Positions 32,780 to 40,898 of a stretch of 64,000 bases of DNA are shown here, piece by piece (the first letter of the stretch is position 1; each line of letters opens with the position of its first letter). Below the pieces are notes generated by a model that was not told where the DNA came from, searched no databases, and was given only the letters and a program-made list of their open reading frames with translations. Where the stretch lies: the NCBI RefSeq assembly GCF_001590605.1, contig NZ_CP014504.1, positions 3,720,001-3,784,000 on the forward strand, given 5' to 3'. The translations under genes were made by a program, and so were the position numbers. Source of the stretch: Pedobacter cryoconitis (GTDB taxonomy: Bacteria > Bacteroidota > Bacteroidia > Sphingobacteriales > Sphingobacteriaceae).

Positions 32780-33313
32780 CAGAGATTGATTAATCAGGCT
32801 GGTGACTTGATGTATGATGTTGGGGATGGAAGCTTAGCTCAAAAAAATGGCAATCTTAAGAAAAGTATTATTCTGGCAAAAAAAGCGATCGAGTTAGACA
32901 GCAGCAGATTTGTAGCCTATCAGATTTTAATGGGTTCTTATCAAATGTTACATGAGCCACGGGGAATAATCAATACCTGCTCGGAATGGCTTAGAAATCA
33001 TCCCAATGATATGAATGTACGATTAAGAAGAGGTATTATCTATCACCGTACTCAAAAACAGAACCTCGCAGACAAAGATTTCAAGTTCGTTAAAGACGGA
33101 TTAGTCAAAGCGCATATAAAAATTAGTAATAAGCTATCAGAAAAGGAAATAGCTGCCATAGTATCTAACGCATATACTTACCTGCTAATTGGAGAGAAAA
33201 AAACATCTTTAAATACAATGGAAAGCCTTTGTAAAGCATTTCCAAATGATAAAAAACTTGTAGAAACTTATAAAAAGATTCAAACTATTGATATAGAAAA
33301 AGAATCAATTTAG
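32693..33313 (+). CDS. Secreted TPR-like protein, copy 2 of three paralogues
   Basis: This 206-aa protein has the same signal peptide and the same first 29 residues as the previous gene, down to the base. After residue 29 the two proteins diverge but keep the same helix order (CSEWLRNHPNDMNVRLRRGI, QKQNLADKDFKFVKDGLVKA, LSEKEIAAIVSNAYTYLLIG). Tandem duplication followed by local conversion of the signal-peptide segment explains this best. The third copy starts 15 bases after its stop. Function unknown. Confidence 0.75.
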   Translation: MRILLTVALFLSIAGISYGQNSTPQKAEAQRLINQAGDLMYDVGDGSLAQKNGNLKKSIILAKKAIELDSSRFVAYQILMGSYQMLHEPRGIINTCSEWLRNHPNDMNVRLRRGIIYHRTQKQNLADKDFKFVKDGLVKAHIKISNKLSEKEIAAIVSNAYTYLLIGEKKTSLNTMESLCKAFPNDKKLVETYKKIQTIDIEKESI

Positions 33314-33328
33314 TTTTATTAACTCCTT

Positions 33329-34042
33329 ATGCAGCTGTATCCAATAAAAAAAAATCTATTCATCTCTGTCCTGACCTTTTTAATCTTAGGTTTCAGTATT
33401 TCCTTTGCCTGTGCACAGAAAAAATTTGATTATAATTATAAAACATCAAATAGTGAAGTAAAGAAGATAAATAACGATGCCTCTAAGATACTTTCCCAAA
33501 TAAATATTGGTAAAGTTGAGGAATCTGCACTTATCTCTGTAAAGAAGGATTTAAAACGAGTTATTCACCTTGATCCTGATTATAAAAGATCGTATTTGAA
33601 TCTACTGGATTGTATAAAATCACTGAACGAAAAACCTTATTCAGCTAAAATAGGTTTTCAAAAAGAGCAAATTGATATTTGTAGTACATGGTTAGCAAGA
33701 CATCCTGATGATCAGGATATGAGAATTAAAAGAGGTATCCTGTATGAAAAAAACAAGGAAATAGTTTTATCTGATAAAGATTATGAAATGGTGAAAAACT
33801 ATTTGGGTAAATTAAATATTAAGTGTGTTACTGGTATGTCCGAGCAAGAAATACAAGACAATGCCAGTTACTCATTACTGTTTTTTGTTGTTAGGGAAAG
33901 AGAAAAAGGATTAAAATTAATTAGCGATTTTAAAAAAATATATCCTAATAATGCTCGAGTAAATTTTATGTATAAAGTCATTGCAGATAATAATAGAGAA
34001 GAATATATATTCGAAACAAAGACAAGATCAATCAGTTATTGA
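33329..34042 (+). CDS. Secreted TPR-like protein, diverged copy 3
   Basis: This 237-aa protein has its own signal peptide (NLFISVLTFLILGFSISFAC, cleavage near AQ). The middle keeps the paralogue pattern: ICSTWLARHPDDQDMRIKRG and SDKDYEMVKNYLGKLNIKCV, then MSEQEIQDNASYSLLFFVVR. It lacks the shared 87-nt cassette. The gene starts 15 bases after copy 2 and probably belongs to one transcript with it. Function unknown. Confidence 0.7.
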   Translation: MQLYPIKKNLFISVLTFLILGFSISFACAQKKFDYNYKTSNSEVKKINNDASKILSQINIGKVEESALISVKKDLKRVIHLDPDYKRSYLNLLDCIKSLNEKPYSAKIGFQKEQIDICSTWLARHPDDQDMRIKRGILYEKNKEIVLSDKDYEMVKNYLGKLNIKCVTGMSEQEIQDNASYSLLFFVVREREKGLKLISDFKKIYPNNARVNFMYKVIADNNREEYIFETKTRSISY

Positions 34043-34147
34043 TTTTCGTGTTTTACAACCATTTAACAAATCAAATTCACTGTTTATTTTACCCTGGATG
34101 CTATTAATTCAACTTATTCTGCGTATCAATATAGCACCAACTAAAAT

Positions 34148-34648
34148 ATGCTTTTTTTCAATATAAACCTTGATGGCTTATTGTTTCTTGAAAATTTCGT
34201 AACGAGAATCAAGAAAAGTTTATTTGTTTTTGTGCCAATTATTTTTGGTCTATTAGGAATTGTTGTATTTATAAATTCTTTATCCACTCCGCCAGGGAGG
34301 AAAGGTTATTTAGTTGGTGCGTTTGTAGGTGTAGTCCTTATTGTAAAAATATTTATTATTAGGGGGATACAGCTTTTGTCCATAGTAAGATATACCATTA
34401 CAGAAATTAAATTAACAAACGACAAAGTGATCTTTGTTTGTTCTAAAGGATTAAAAGGGCAAAAATATAATTTTGAGACTACTAAAGACAAAATTCTTAT
34501 CAATGAAGAATTAAACCCTAAGATGGCATTTAAGGATGATAAAATTTTTACTTTTAAATTCGATGGTAACAAAAGATTATATTTTGTTCCGTCATTTTGG
34601 GACAATCAAGAAGAAATAATACAATTATTAAAACCTAAAAATGTATAA
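34148..34648 (+). CDS. Small membrane protein, 166 aa
   Basis: This protein has two hydrophobic segments near residues 25-42 (SLFVFVPIIFGLLGIVVFIN) and 55-75 (YLVGAFVGVVLIVKIFIIRG). A soluble beta-rich C-terminal domain follows (KLTNDKVIFVCSKGLKGQKY, IFTFKFDGNKRLYFVP), reminiscent of the PH-like domains attached to small membrane proteins. No family is certain. Its last 8 bases overlap the start of the next gene, so the two are coupled. It belongs to the small-protein island. Confidence 0.65.
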   Translation: MLFFNINLDGLLFLENFVTRIKKSLFVFVPIIFGLLGIVVFINSLSTPPGRKGYLVGAFVGVVLIVKIFIIRGIQLLSIVRYTITEIKLTNDKVIFVCSKGLKGQKYNFETTKDKILINEELNPKMAFKDDKIFTFKFDGNKRLYFVPSFWDNQEEIIQLLKPKNV

Positions 34649-35222
34649 CAAGATAAAATTTATAATAGCCTTACTATTATTCGTCAACTTCAGTTTATCA
34701 GCTCAGACAGAAAGCCTGGTAAATGGTAAATATAATAATAAGATAATTGGATGGAGCATGGACGTGCCTGCGGGCTGGCACATAGAAACTTCAAAAGATA
34801 AAGCAGAATTGTTTAAACGTTTAGAAAAAACTGCCAATCACAAACTTAATGATTCTGGAGCCACTCAATTGATAAGCTTTAGCAAAGGTGACAACACAGG
34901 TCCAATGTTTAGAAGCATGATTGAAGATAGTGTCTCATTAGCCAATAAAGGCGTAAAGAATCTTGATGATTTCACCAGGAACATTTTGACAGTATTAAAG
35001 AAAACTTATCCATCAGTTAAAATGGATACCAAGGTTCAAACTTTAACAGTTGGTTCACAAGATTTCAGATCAATAATTTATACTAGGGACGGCTATACTG
35101 GCGTAAATCAATCCATAGTTGCCTATAGAAAAGGTTATCTCTTTACGATGACCTGGTTCTTTGATAACGTTGAAGATAAAACAGCGATTGAGAACGCAGT
35201 TCTTAGCTCAACCTTCCAATAA
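34641..35222 (+). CDS. Secreted hypothetical protein, 193 aa
   Basis: A signal peptide (FIIALLLFVNFSLSAQ) precedes a mature domain of about 170 residues: IIGWSMDVPAGWHIETSKDK, then VKMDTKVQTLTVGSQDFRSI and SIVAYRKGYLFTMTWFFDNV. The pattern GWSMDVPAGWHI...KGYLFTMTW resembles the PsbP/DUF1795-like secreted domains that bind lipids or proteins, but the identification is weak. It is coupled to the membrane-protein gene by an 8-base overlap. A strong terminator follows. Confidence 0.7.
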   Translation: MYNKIKFIIALLLFVNFSLSAQTESLVNGKYNNKIIGWSMDVPAGWHIETSKDKAELFKRLEKTANHKLNDSGATQLISFSKGDNTGPMFRSMIEDSVSLANKGVKNLDDFTRNILTVLKKTYPSVKMDTKVQTLTVGSQDFRSIIYTRDGYTGVNQSIVAYRKGYLFTMTWFFDNVEDKTAIENAVLSSTFQ

Positions 35223-35235
35223 AATTCAAGTGCAT

Positions 35236-35268
35236 AAAAAAACCTGCAAATTACTTTGCAGGTTTTTT
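35236..35268. terminator. Bidirectional terminator
   Basis: AACCTGCAAA (35241-35250) pairs perfectly with TTTGCAGGTT around TTAC, flanked by A-run and T-run. It ends the small-protein island and the convergent DUF3050 gene. Confidence 0.88.
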
Positions 35269-35283
35269 TATGTTTTATGTTGA

Positions 35284-36060
35284 CTATTTAGCCCCTGTAA
35301 TCTCGTTATAAACACCGTTCCACAAGTTGATCCTTTGCTGTAATGAAGCTACCGTAACCTCTTCTGCGGCTTTCCAAGCTGCTTCATCATCTCCGCAAAG
35401 TTCAGCAGTCATTTCCAGCGCTAAATGACTATGGTGGTCTCCATCCACCTCAATATGTCTGTCCAGATAATATTTGATCAGGGATAACTGATCAGGGAAT
35501 TTCTTATTTAAATCGCCTACGATCGAGATAAACATATGTGGGATCAGATCTTCTCTGCCAAAAGTAAAAGCAGCAGATTGCAAATGAGATTTTCCACCAT
35601 CAATAACCTTAAAAGTAAAGTCAACAAACTGACGTGCTTCCTGCGGTACTCCTGCTGCTTCATAAGCAGTGCTCAGTGATTCTGTTTCTTTTAAATTCTC
35701 TACAAATTTATGGATAGCTGTAATGTCAGCACCACATTGTGCCATCGCTTCCAGATACATCTCATAATGACTCTTCCGGATACCCGCTCCATCTACATCA
35801 GATTCTTCACCAGCAACGATTTCATTGATCAGATATCTTGTATTTGCATTTCCGACAGGAAACCACGGCGTAGTCGTACAGGTTAAACCAATTTGTAAGG
35901 ATTTAAGCAATGACATGAAGTCCCATACCGCATAAACATGGTATTGCATAAAAACTTTCAAGTCATCCAGATTATTGATTACTGAATAAACTTTATGATT
36001 AATAATTTCTTGTCTTAGCGGCTCGATAACCTGCTGTATTCTTGCGATATGGTGATTCAT
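35284..36060 (-). CDS. DUF3050 protein, heme-oxygenase-like fold
   Basis: This 258-aa cytoplasmic protein is all-helical with the DUF3050 signature YHVYAVWDFMSLLKSLQIGL (about residues 40-59) followed by LTCTTTPWFP. Conserved metal-type residues are spread through the helices (Glu84-Glu85 in VAGEESD, His97 in KSHYEMY, His in HIEVDGDHHSHLALEM). The family is grouped with heme-oxygenase-like di-iron enzymes, and its reaction is unknown. The gene is monocistronic, convergent with the small-protein island through a shared terminator. Confidence 0.88.
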   Translation of the reverse strand: MNHHIARIQQVIEPLRQEIINHKVYSVINNLDDLKVFMQYHVYAVWDFMSLLKSLQIGLTCTTTPWFPVGNANTRYLINEIVAGEESDVDGAGIRKSHYEMYLEAMAQCGADITAIHKFVENLKETESLSTAYEAAGVPQEARQFVDFTFKVIDGGKSHLQSAAFTFGREDLIPHMFISIVGDLNKKFPDQLSLIKYYLDRHIEVDGDHHSHLALEMTAELCGDDEAAWKAAEEVTVASLQQRINLWNGVYNEITGAK

Positions 36061-36180
36061 TGCTGTTTTTCTTATGATCTAATCACAAATGTAATTAGTA
36101 ATTGATATGTTTTTACACCTACCAATTGTTTTTTCAGACCCTAAATAATTAAATTACTTTTCTAAGAGGATAGCTATCGG

Positions 36181-37149
36181 TTATTCTACTTTTAATACAA
36201 TTTTGCCGATATGTGTGCTGCTTTCCATCAATTGCTGTGCATCTCCGGCCTCTGCTAGTGGAAACACTTTATAAAGGATTGGTTTTATTTTTCCTGCTGT
36301 GATCAGTGGCCAGATTGTTTGCTCAATCTCCGCTGCCAGCAATGCTTTATAATCATCTGTTCTCGGTTTAAGCATACTTCCGGTAAGCATCAGCCGTTTA
36401 CTCATCATCTGCAAAATATCGATCTCCGATTTAGAACCATTCATCGCATTAATGAAAGTAATCCGTCCATCAGGGTTCAGAATTTCCATGTTTTTCAAAG
36501 TATTCTCCCCTCCTGTCATATCCAGGATCACATCAATTCCAACAGGTTTAAGCAGCGCCACAAAGTCTTCTGTTTTATAGTTTACAGCCATAGTTGCGCC
36601 AAGGTCTTCACAGAACTGGCACTTCTCTACAGTACCGGCCGTTGCATAAGCTTTTCCACCCATAGCCACAATCATTTGTATAGCAGTTACCCCTATCCCA
36701 CTGGTTCCACCGTGAATCAAGAAGTTTTCACCGGTTTTAAAAGCTGCATCTTTAAATACATTAGACCAGATAGTAAAAATGGTTTCGGGCAAAGTTGCAG
36801 CTTCTTCAAAAGATAAGCCCTCAGGTACAGGAAGACATAACCTTTCATCTACAGCTCTATATTGCGCATACCCACCGCCAGCAATTAACGCACAAACACG
36901 GTCACCGGTTTTCCAGCGTTTCACTTCGGGGCCGGTAGCTTCCACAATACCAGAAATTTCCAGTCCTGGAATTTCCCTGACAGTGTCTGTTCCATAGGGA
37001 TTGCTCTTCCTTGAAATGATATCGCTCCGGTTTAAGCCCGCAGCATGTATTTTAATCAAAACCTCGTTTCCCTGGGGTACAGGTTTAGCTACTTGTTCTA
37101 ACTTAAGAACTTCAGGCCCACCTTTTTCTGTAATTACTATAGCATCCAT
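36181..37149 (-). CDS. Zinc-free quinone oxidoreductase (MDR family, PIG3-like)
   Basis: This 322-aa NAD(P)H-dependent enzyme starts MDAIVITEKGGPEVLKLEQV and has HAAGLNRSDIISRKSNPYG (about residues 50-68) and the Rossmann motif LIHGGTSGIGVTAIQM (about 143-158). There are no zinc-binding Cys clusters, so it belongs to the zinc-free quinone oxidoreductase group of the MDR superfamily. It would reduce quinones or enones. Its 5' end overlaps the upstream VirJ-like gene by 13 bases, indicating coupled translation. Confidence 0.92.
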   Translation of the reverse strand: MDAIVITEKGGPEVLKLEQVAKPVPQGNEVLIKIHAAGLNRSDIISRKSNPYGTDTVREIPGLEISGIVEATGPEVKRWKTGDRVCALIAGGGYAQYRAVDERLCLPVPEGLSFEEAATLPETIFTIWSNVFKDAAFKTGENFLIHGGTSGIGVTAIQMIVAMGGKAYATAGTVEKCQFCEDLGATMAVNYKTEDFVALLKPVGIDVILDMTGGENTLKNMEILNPDGRITFINAMNGSKSEIDILQMMSKRLMLTGSMLKPRTDDYKALLAAEIEQTIWPLITAGKIKPILYKVFPLAEAGDAQQLMESSTHIGKIVLKVE

Positions 37150-37898
37150 AATCCGTGTTCTCTAAAAAATTGGTTTCTTCTTAATCCGCGTAATGCTTTA
37201 AAAATTTCCTGATGAGAGGAAACATCATAATGATGATCGCCCGGTAAGATCTTTAATGTAAAATTCTTTTTCTGCAATTTCTCCATTGGCTTTGGGTCTT
37301 CATTCTTTCCGTAAAAACAGAAAATCGGGACGTTTACAGCTTCAATTTCGGGCTGAACCTTATATTGCCTGTCATCGCCGGCTAAGTTCAGCAGATCGGA
37401 GGTATGTACCTTAAAATCTGAGGTGAAATAAGGGGACATCAGCTCCAATGCGACAACTTTGTTTTTCATCGCCTCTGGTAAGCGGTTATAGATGAAAGGG
37501 ACAACGTCTGCGCCAAAAGAATAACCAACCAGATAAATTACCCTGGTATTGTAAAGTGTGGAATATTTATAAATTAATAAGGCGATATCATCTGCCGTTT
37601 GCTGCGGCGTTTTGCCATCCCAGAAATAGCTTCTGGAATTAAAGCCAATCGTATGAAATCCTTTCTGTGCAAAACCAGTAGACAGCTGATCTTCAAAATC
37701 CAGCCACCCTCCGTCTCCCGAGAAAAGAAGGAGTAATCTTTTGGAAGAAGGAATAGCACTTGGGTAATTAATTACCGGGAGATTAAAGTCATCAGTTTCA
37801 ACCCCATGGTGATTTGTTGCCCTGGTTTTCATCAGGATTCCACAGCTCGAAAAAAGAAAAATATAGATAAGGCATAAACCTCGTTGCCAATAACTCAT
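37137..37898 (-). CDS. VirJ/AcvB-like alpha/beta-hydrolase lipoprotein
   Basis: This 253-aa protein has a lipoprotein signal (LIYIFLFSSC, Cys19) and the VirJ-domain hallmarks: LLLLFSGDGGWLDFEDQLS (about residues 55-73), GFNSRSYFWDGKTPQQTADD, the nucleophile elbow VGYSFGADVVPF with Ser at about 147, and PEAMKNKVVALELMSPYFTS. The C-terminal DHHYDVS provides the likely His. AcvB/VirJ proteins hydrolyse aminoacylated phospholipids in Agrobacterium; that activity here is inference. It is coupled to the quinone oxidoreductase gene downstream. Confidence 0.82.
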   Translation of the reverse strand: MSYWQRGLCLIYIFLFSSCGILMKTRATNHHGVETDDFNLPVINYPSAIPSSKRLLLLFSGDGGWLDFEDQLSTGFAQKGFHTIGFNSRSYFWDGKTPQQTADDIALLIYKYSTLYNTRVIYLVGYSFGADVVPFIYNRLPEAMKNKVVALELMSPYFTSDFKVHTSDLLNLAGDDRQYKVQPEIEAVNVPIFCFYGKNEDPKPMEKLQKKNFTLKILPGDHHYDVSSHQEIFKALRGLRRNQFFREHGLWML

Positions 37899-38021
37899 TA
37901 TAGCTTTAAAAATATGATAGATTCAGTGTATGCTGACGCATTTATGACAACAAACGTCAATTATAGTTTAATGGTTTTTCTAAAATTAAACCCGGCTCGC
38001 TTAAATATAGAGAAATAATGT

Positions 38022-39224
38022 TTAAAACAGATCTAATTGACCTCCTTTAGGCGGTTTAGCATCGCCAAAAATCGTTTTCCCTCCATACTTCCAGGAGTTA
38101 TTCCGTTCTTTTTCAAGAAGTTCCTCAAAATTATTATTTGGAACAAAATCGTTTTCTGCCTGACGGGATAATTCGCCTAGTTTTTGAATCGCCTGCAGTT
38201 TGTCAGAAGCCCCTATTTTAGCTTTGTTAACTGCCTTTGTTAAAACACTGATGGTCTCGTCATAGACTTTCAGCGGTACCGGAAAAGGGTGTCCGTCTTT
38301 ACCTCCATGTGCGAAAGAAAAACGGGCAGGGTCTTTAAAGCGGGAAGGTGTACCGTAAATTACCTCACTAACTAAAGCCATAGATTGTAAAGTTCTTGGC
38401 CCCATCCCTTCGAGCAACAGTAATTCTTCGAAATCGGCAGGTTGTTTTTCATGCGTGAGCCACAACATCGCACCAAGACGTTTCAGGTCTATATCTTTAG
38501 CTTTTACCTCATGGTGGTTTGGCAAAACGAGATGCTGTATTTCAGCAATCATACGCGAAGGATGTTCTGTAGTCATAGATAGCATGGATAAACGGGCAGG
38601 TTGCGCTGCCTGAGTGACCATATTCATTATTGTTCCCTGGTTAACCCCGCAAATCGCCGTATGCGGATCTTCTACGAAAGAATTCATTTCTGCGGAATGC
38701 CAGTGGTAACGGCGGGCGGTGGAACTTCCGTCTTGCATACCTTGCTGAACAACTGTCCATAAACCATCCGTATTGACAATAAAGCTGTGCATGTACAGTT
38801 GAAAACCATCTTGTATAGCTGTATTGTCTACTTTAGCACTCAGTTTACTGCAACGCACCAGTTCAGTTCCATTGAGTCCGTTATGGTCACTGTAATGCAG
38901 CAATTCCTGAGGGGTTTGACGGGAAGATTTACCTTTTCCTCCGCAGATATATATACCCAGTTCTTTGGAAAGTGGGTTAATTGCACTTTTCAAAGCGCCC
39001 ATTACAGAGGTCGTAATGCCAGAAGAATGCCAGTCCATTCCCATGACCGCGCCCAGGCTTTGAAACCAAAACGGGTCACTTAACCTGCGCAATACTTCGG
39101 CAGTGCCATATTCTGTAATAATAGCTTCGGTGATAGCCAGTCCAAGACGTGACATCCTTAAGGAAAGCCATTTCGGAATATGGCCATAGTGAAGCGGTAA
39201 ATCTGCTGTCCCTGACCTTTTCAT
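38022..39224 (-). CDS. DUF763 family protein
   Basis: This 400-aa protein starts with the conserved KRSGTADLPLHYGHIPKWLS and has the family core DPFWFQSLGAVMGMDWHSSG and CGGKGKSSRQTPQEL. A helix-hairpin-helix-like segment (LLLLEGMGPRTLQSMALVSE, residues about 267-286) resembles DNA-repair glycosylases. The family is found in bacteria and archaea with unknown function; the HhH hints at DNA binding. The gene starts 7 bases after the HAD gene, so it is the last gene of the ndh-cyd operon as laid out here. Confidence 0.9.
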   Translation of the reverse strand: MKRSGTADLPLHYGHIPKWLSLRMSRLGLAITEAIITEYGTAEVLRRLSDPFWFQSLGAVMGMDWHSSGITTSVMGALKSAINPLSKELGIYICGGKGKSSRQTPQELLHYSDHNGLNGTELVRCSKLSAKVDNTAIQDGFQLYMHSFIVNTDGLWTVVQQGMQDGSSTARRYHWHSAEMNSFVEDPHTAICGVNQGTIMNMVTQAAQPARLSMLSMTTEHPSRMIAEIQHLVLPNHHEVKAKDIDLKRLGAMLWLTHEKQPADFEELLLLEGMGPRTLQSMALVSEVIYGTPSRFKDPARFSFAHGGKDGHPFPVPLKVYDETISVLTKAVNKAKIGASDKLQAIQKLGELSRQAENDFVPNNNFEELLEKERNNSWKYGGKTIFGDAKPPKGGQLDLF

Positions 39225-39231
39225 TTATATA

Positions 39232-39846
39232 TTATCCGAACTTAAATTGATCGATTCTTACCCAGTGCATTCCGGCTGCTTCAGCGGCATCTGTTCCTGG
39301 CTTTCCATCTTCAAACACCAGGCATTTTTTAGGGTCAACACCCAATAGTTCCGCTGCTTTGAGGAATGGATCTGCAAAAGGCTTACCTCTTGGTGTTTCT
39401 CCAGCGCAAACCATAGCTTCTACATAGTCACTTACGCCAACTACCTCCAGCGTATGCTGAACAGCCCTGCGATCTCCACCAGAAACTACAGCAATACGTA
39501 CTTTAGCTGCGTTCGCTTTTAAATGGTCTACAACATAGGTGATTGGCTGTGCTTTACTCAAATATTCTTCAAAGTAAAGTTTTGCTTTTCTGGCAGTGAA
39601 TTCTGCCGGATCCATATCAGCCTGGTAACGCCTGTTCAATTCTTCTACGACATTGAAAATAGGCCAGCCTGCAAGTTCATCTATAATTGCGGGATCCATA
39701 GCTACGTTGTATTGCTTGGCTATGGCCACATAAGTTTCGGTATGCGCTGGCATATTGTCGGCTAATGTACCATCACAGTCGTATAAAAATGCTTCGTAAT
39801 CTCCCGCTGTTAGTTTACTGAGCCTTGAAAAATTAGTCTCTTCCAT
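39232..39846 (-). CDS. HAD-superfamily phosphatase, beta-phosphoglucomutase-like
   Basis: This 204-aa cytoplasmic HAD hydrolase has motif I as YDCDGTLADN with nucleophile Asp23 and acid Asp25, motif II as VVSGGDRR (Ser at about 122), and motif III/IV as GKPFADPFLKAA and VFEDGKPGTDAAEAAGM. The cap (residues about 28-90) is of the beta-phosphoglucomutase type. It dephosphorylates a small phosphorylated metabolite, unidentified. It follows cydB by 29 bases. Confidence 0.9.
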   Translation of the reverse strand: MEETNFSRLSKLTAGDYEAFLYDCDGTLADNMPAHTETYVAIAKQYNVAMDPAIIDELAGWPIFNVVEELNRRYQADMDPAEFTARKAKLYFEEYLSKAQPITYVVDHLKANAAKVRIAVVSGGDRRAVQHTLEVVGVSDYVEAMVCAGETPRGKPFADPFLKAAELLGVDPKKCLVFEDGKPGTDAAEAAGMHWVRIDQFKFG

Positions 39847-39875
39847 AAATAATATTTAACGCCTTTTTAGCAGGC

Positions 39876-40895
39876 TTAATGTGCTTCGGTATTACCTTTT
39901 TTTTGCTGAAAGCTGTAAATCAGATAAACCAATGCAGGTATAATAAAAATACTGCCAATCAGCAGTGCATAACCTAAAGTTTCTATTGTTTTGAATTGTC
40001 CCTGGTGAGTTAGTAAAGAAAGATTGTCTCCGCCTTTAAGTAAGATAATATCCGGGAAATGGCTGTAAGTAGCGGCAAAAAGGATCATGGTCACTTGAAA
40101 ACCCGCCAATAAGCGTAATATAATCGGTTTATTCCGGTTCAGTAAGACAAAGGTAATAACAAGTGAAATGGTAGCCATAATCAATGCTATAATTCCCGGA
40201 ACATCACTAAATATCCAGTTTAACAAAGGAATGCCTTCTGAGTGTGCTGCTAAGAATACCAAGCCTCCTGCTGCCATAACCACAAAAATAGTACGTCTTG
40301 CTTTCCGGGTAAATAATTGCCTGTCCTGCTCGTTTTCTGCTTCACCAATGATAAATACATTGGCCAGATACGCACAAATAGTAACGGTAAAGATGCCTAC
40401 AGTAACTGAGAACCAGCTTAACCAGCTAAAGACATATGCTGAAAGAAAATCTTTAGCCTGCAGATCGATTTGTCCCGATACAGCGCTTGCAGCTATAATC
40501 CCTAAAAAGAAAGGGGTAACTACACTGGAAATAACGAATATTGGAGTATATACTTTTTGCATATCATCTTTTACGGCATCGTAATTCCTGAAAACAAAGG
40601 CTGTTCCCCTGGCAATAATCCCCATTAACATACAAACTAGCGGGATATGCAGATAAATGGAAACGGTAGTATAGATTTTAGGAAAACCGACAAAAAGGAT
40701 AACGATCACAATGATGAGCCACATGTGATTGGCTTCCCAGACCGGGCCAATGGCTTCATACATCTTTTTACGCATTCTCGGTCTGTTAGCCCTGGAAGTA
40801 AATAGTTCTATAATTCCGGCACCAAAATCAGCTCCCCCCAATAAGATGTATAACAGTATGGCAGTCCACAGGAAAATTATTACGACGTATACCAT
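39876..40895 (-). CDS. cydB: Cytochrome bd ubiquinol oxidase subunit II
   Basis: This 339-aa membrane protein has the CydB start and spans: YVVIIFLWTAILLYILLGGA (containing GGADFGAGIIEL, about residues 19-30), then AIGPVWEANHMWLIIVIVIL (about 48-67). About eight or nine hydrophobic segments follow. The spacing to cydA is three bases. It forms the second subunit of a bd-type oxygen-reducing quinol oxidase, with CydA carrying the hemes. No CydX-sized gene is seen behind it. Confidence 0.95.
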   Translation of the reverse strand: MVYVVIIFLWTAILLYILLGGADFGAGIIELFTSRANRPRMRKKMYEAIGPVWEANHMWLIIVIVILFVGFPKIYTTVSIYLHIPLVCMLMGIIARGTAFVFRNYDAVKDDMQKVYTPIFVISSVVTPFFLGIIAASAVSGQIDLQAKDFLSAYVFSWLSWFSVTVGIFTVTICAYLANVFIIGEAENEQDRQLFTRKARRTIFVVMAAGGLVFLAAHSEGIPLLNWIFSDVPGIIALIMATISLVITFVLLNRNKPIILRLLAGFQVTMILFAATYSHFPDIILLKGGDNLSLLTHQGQFKTIETLGYALLIGSIFIIPALVYLIYSFQQKKGNTEAH

Positions 40896-40898
40896 ATG

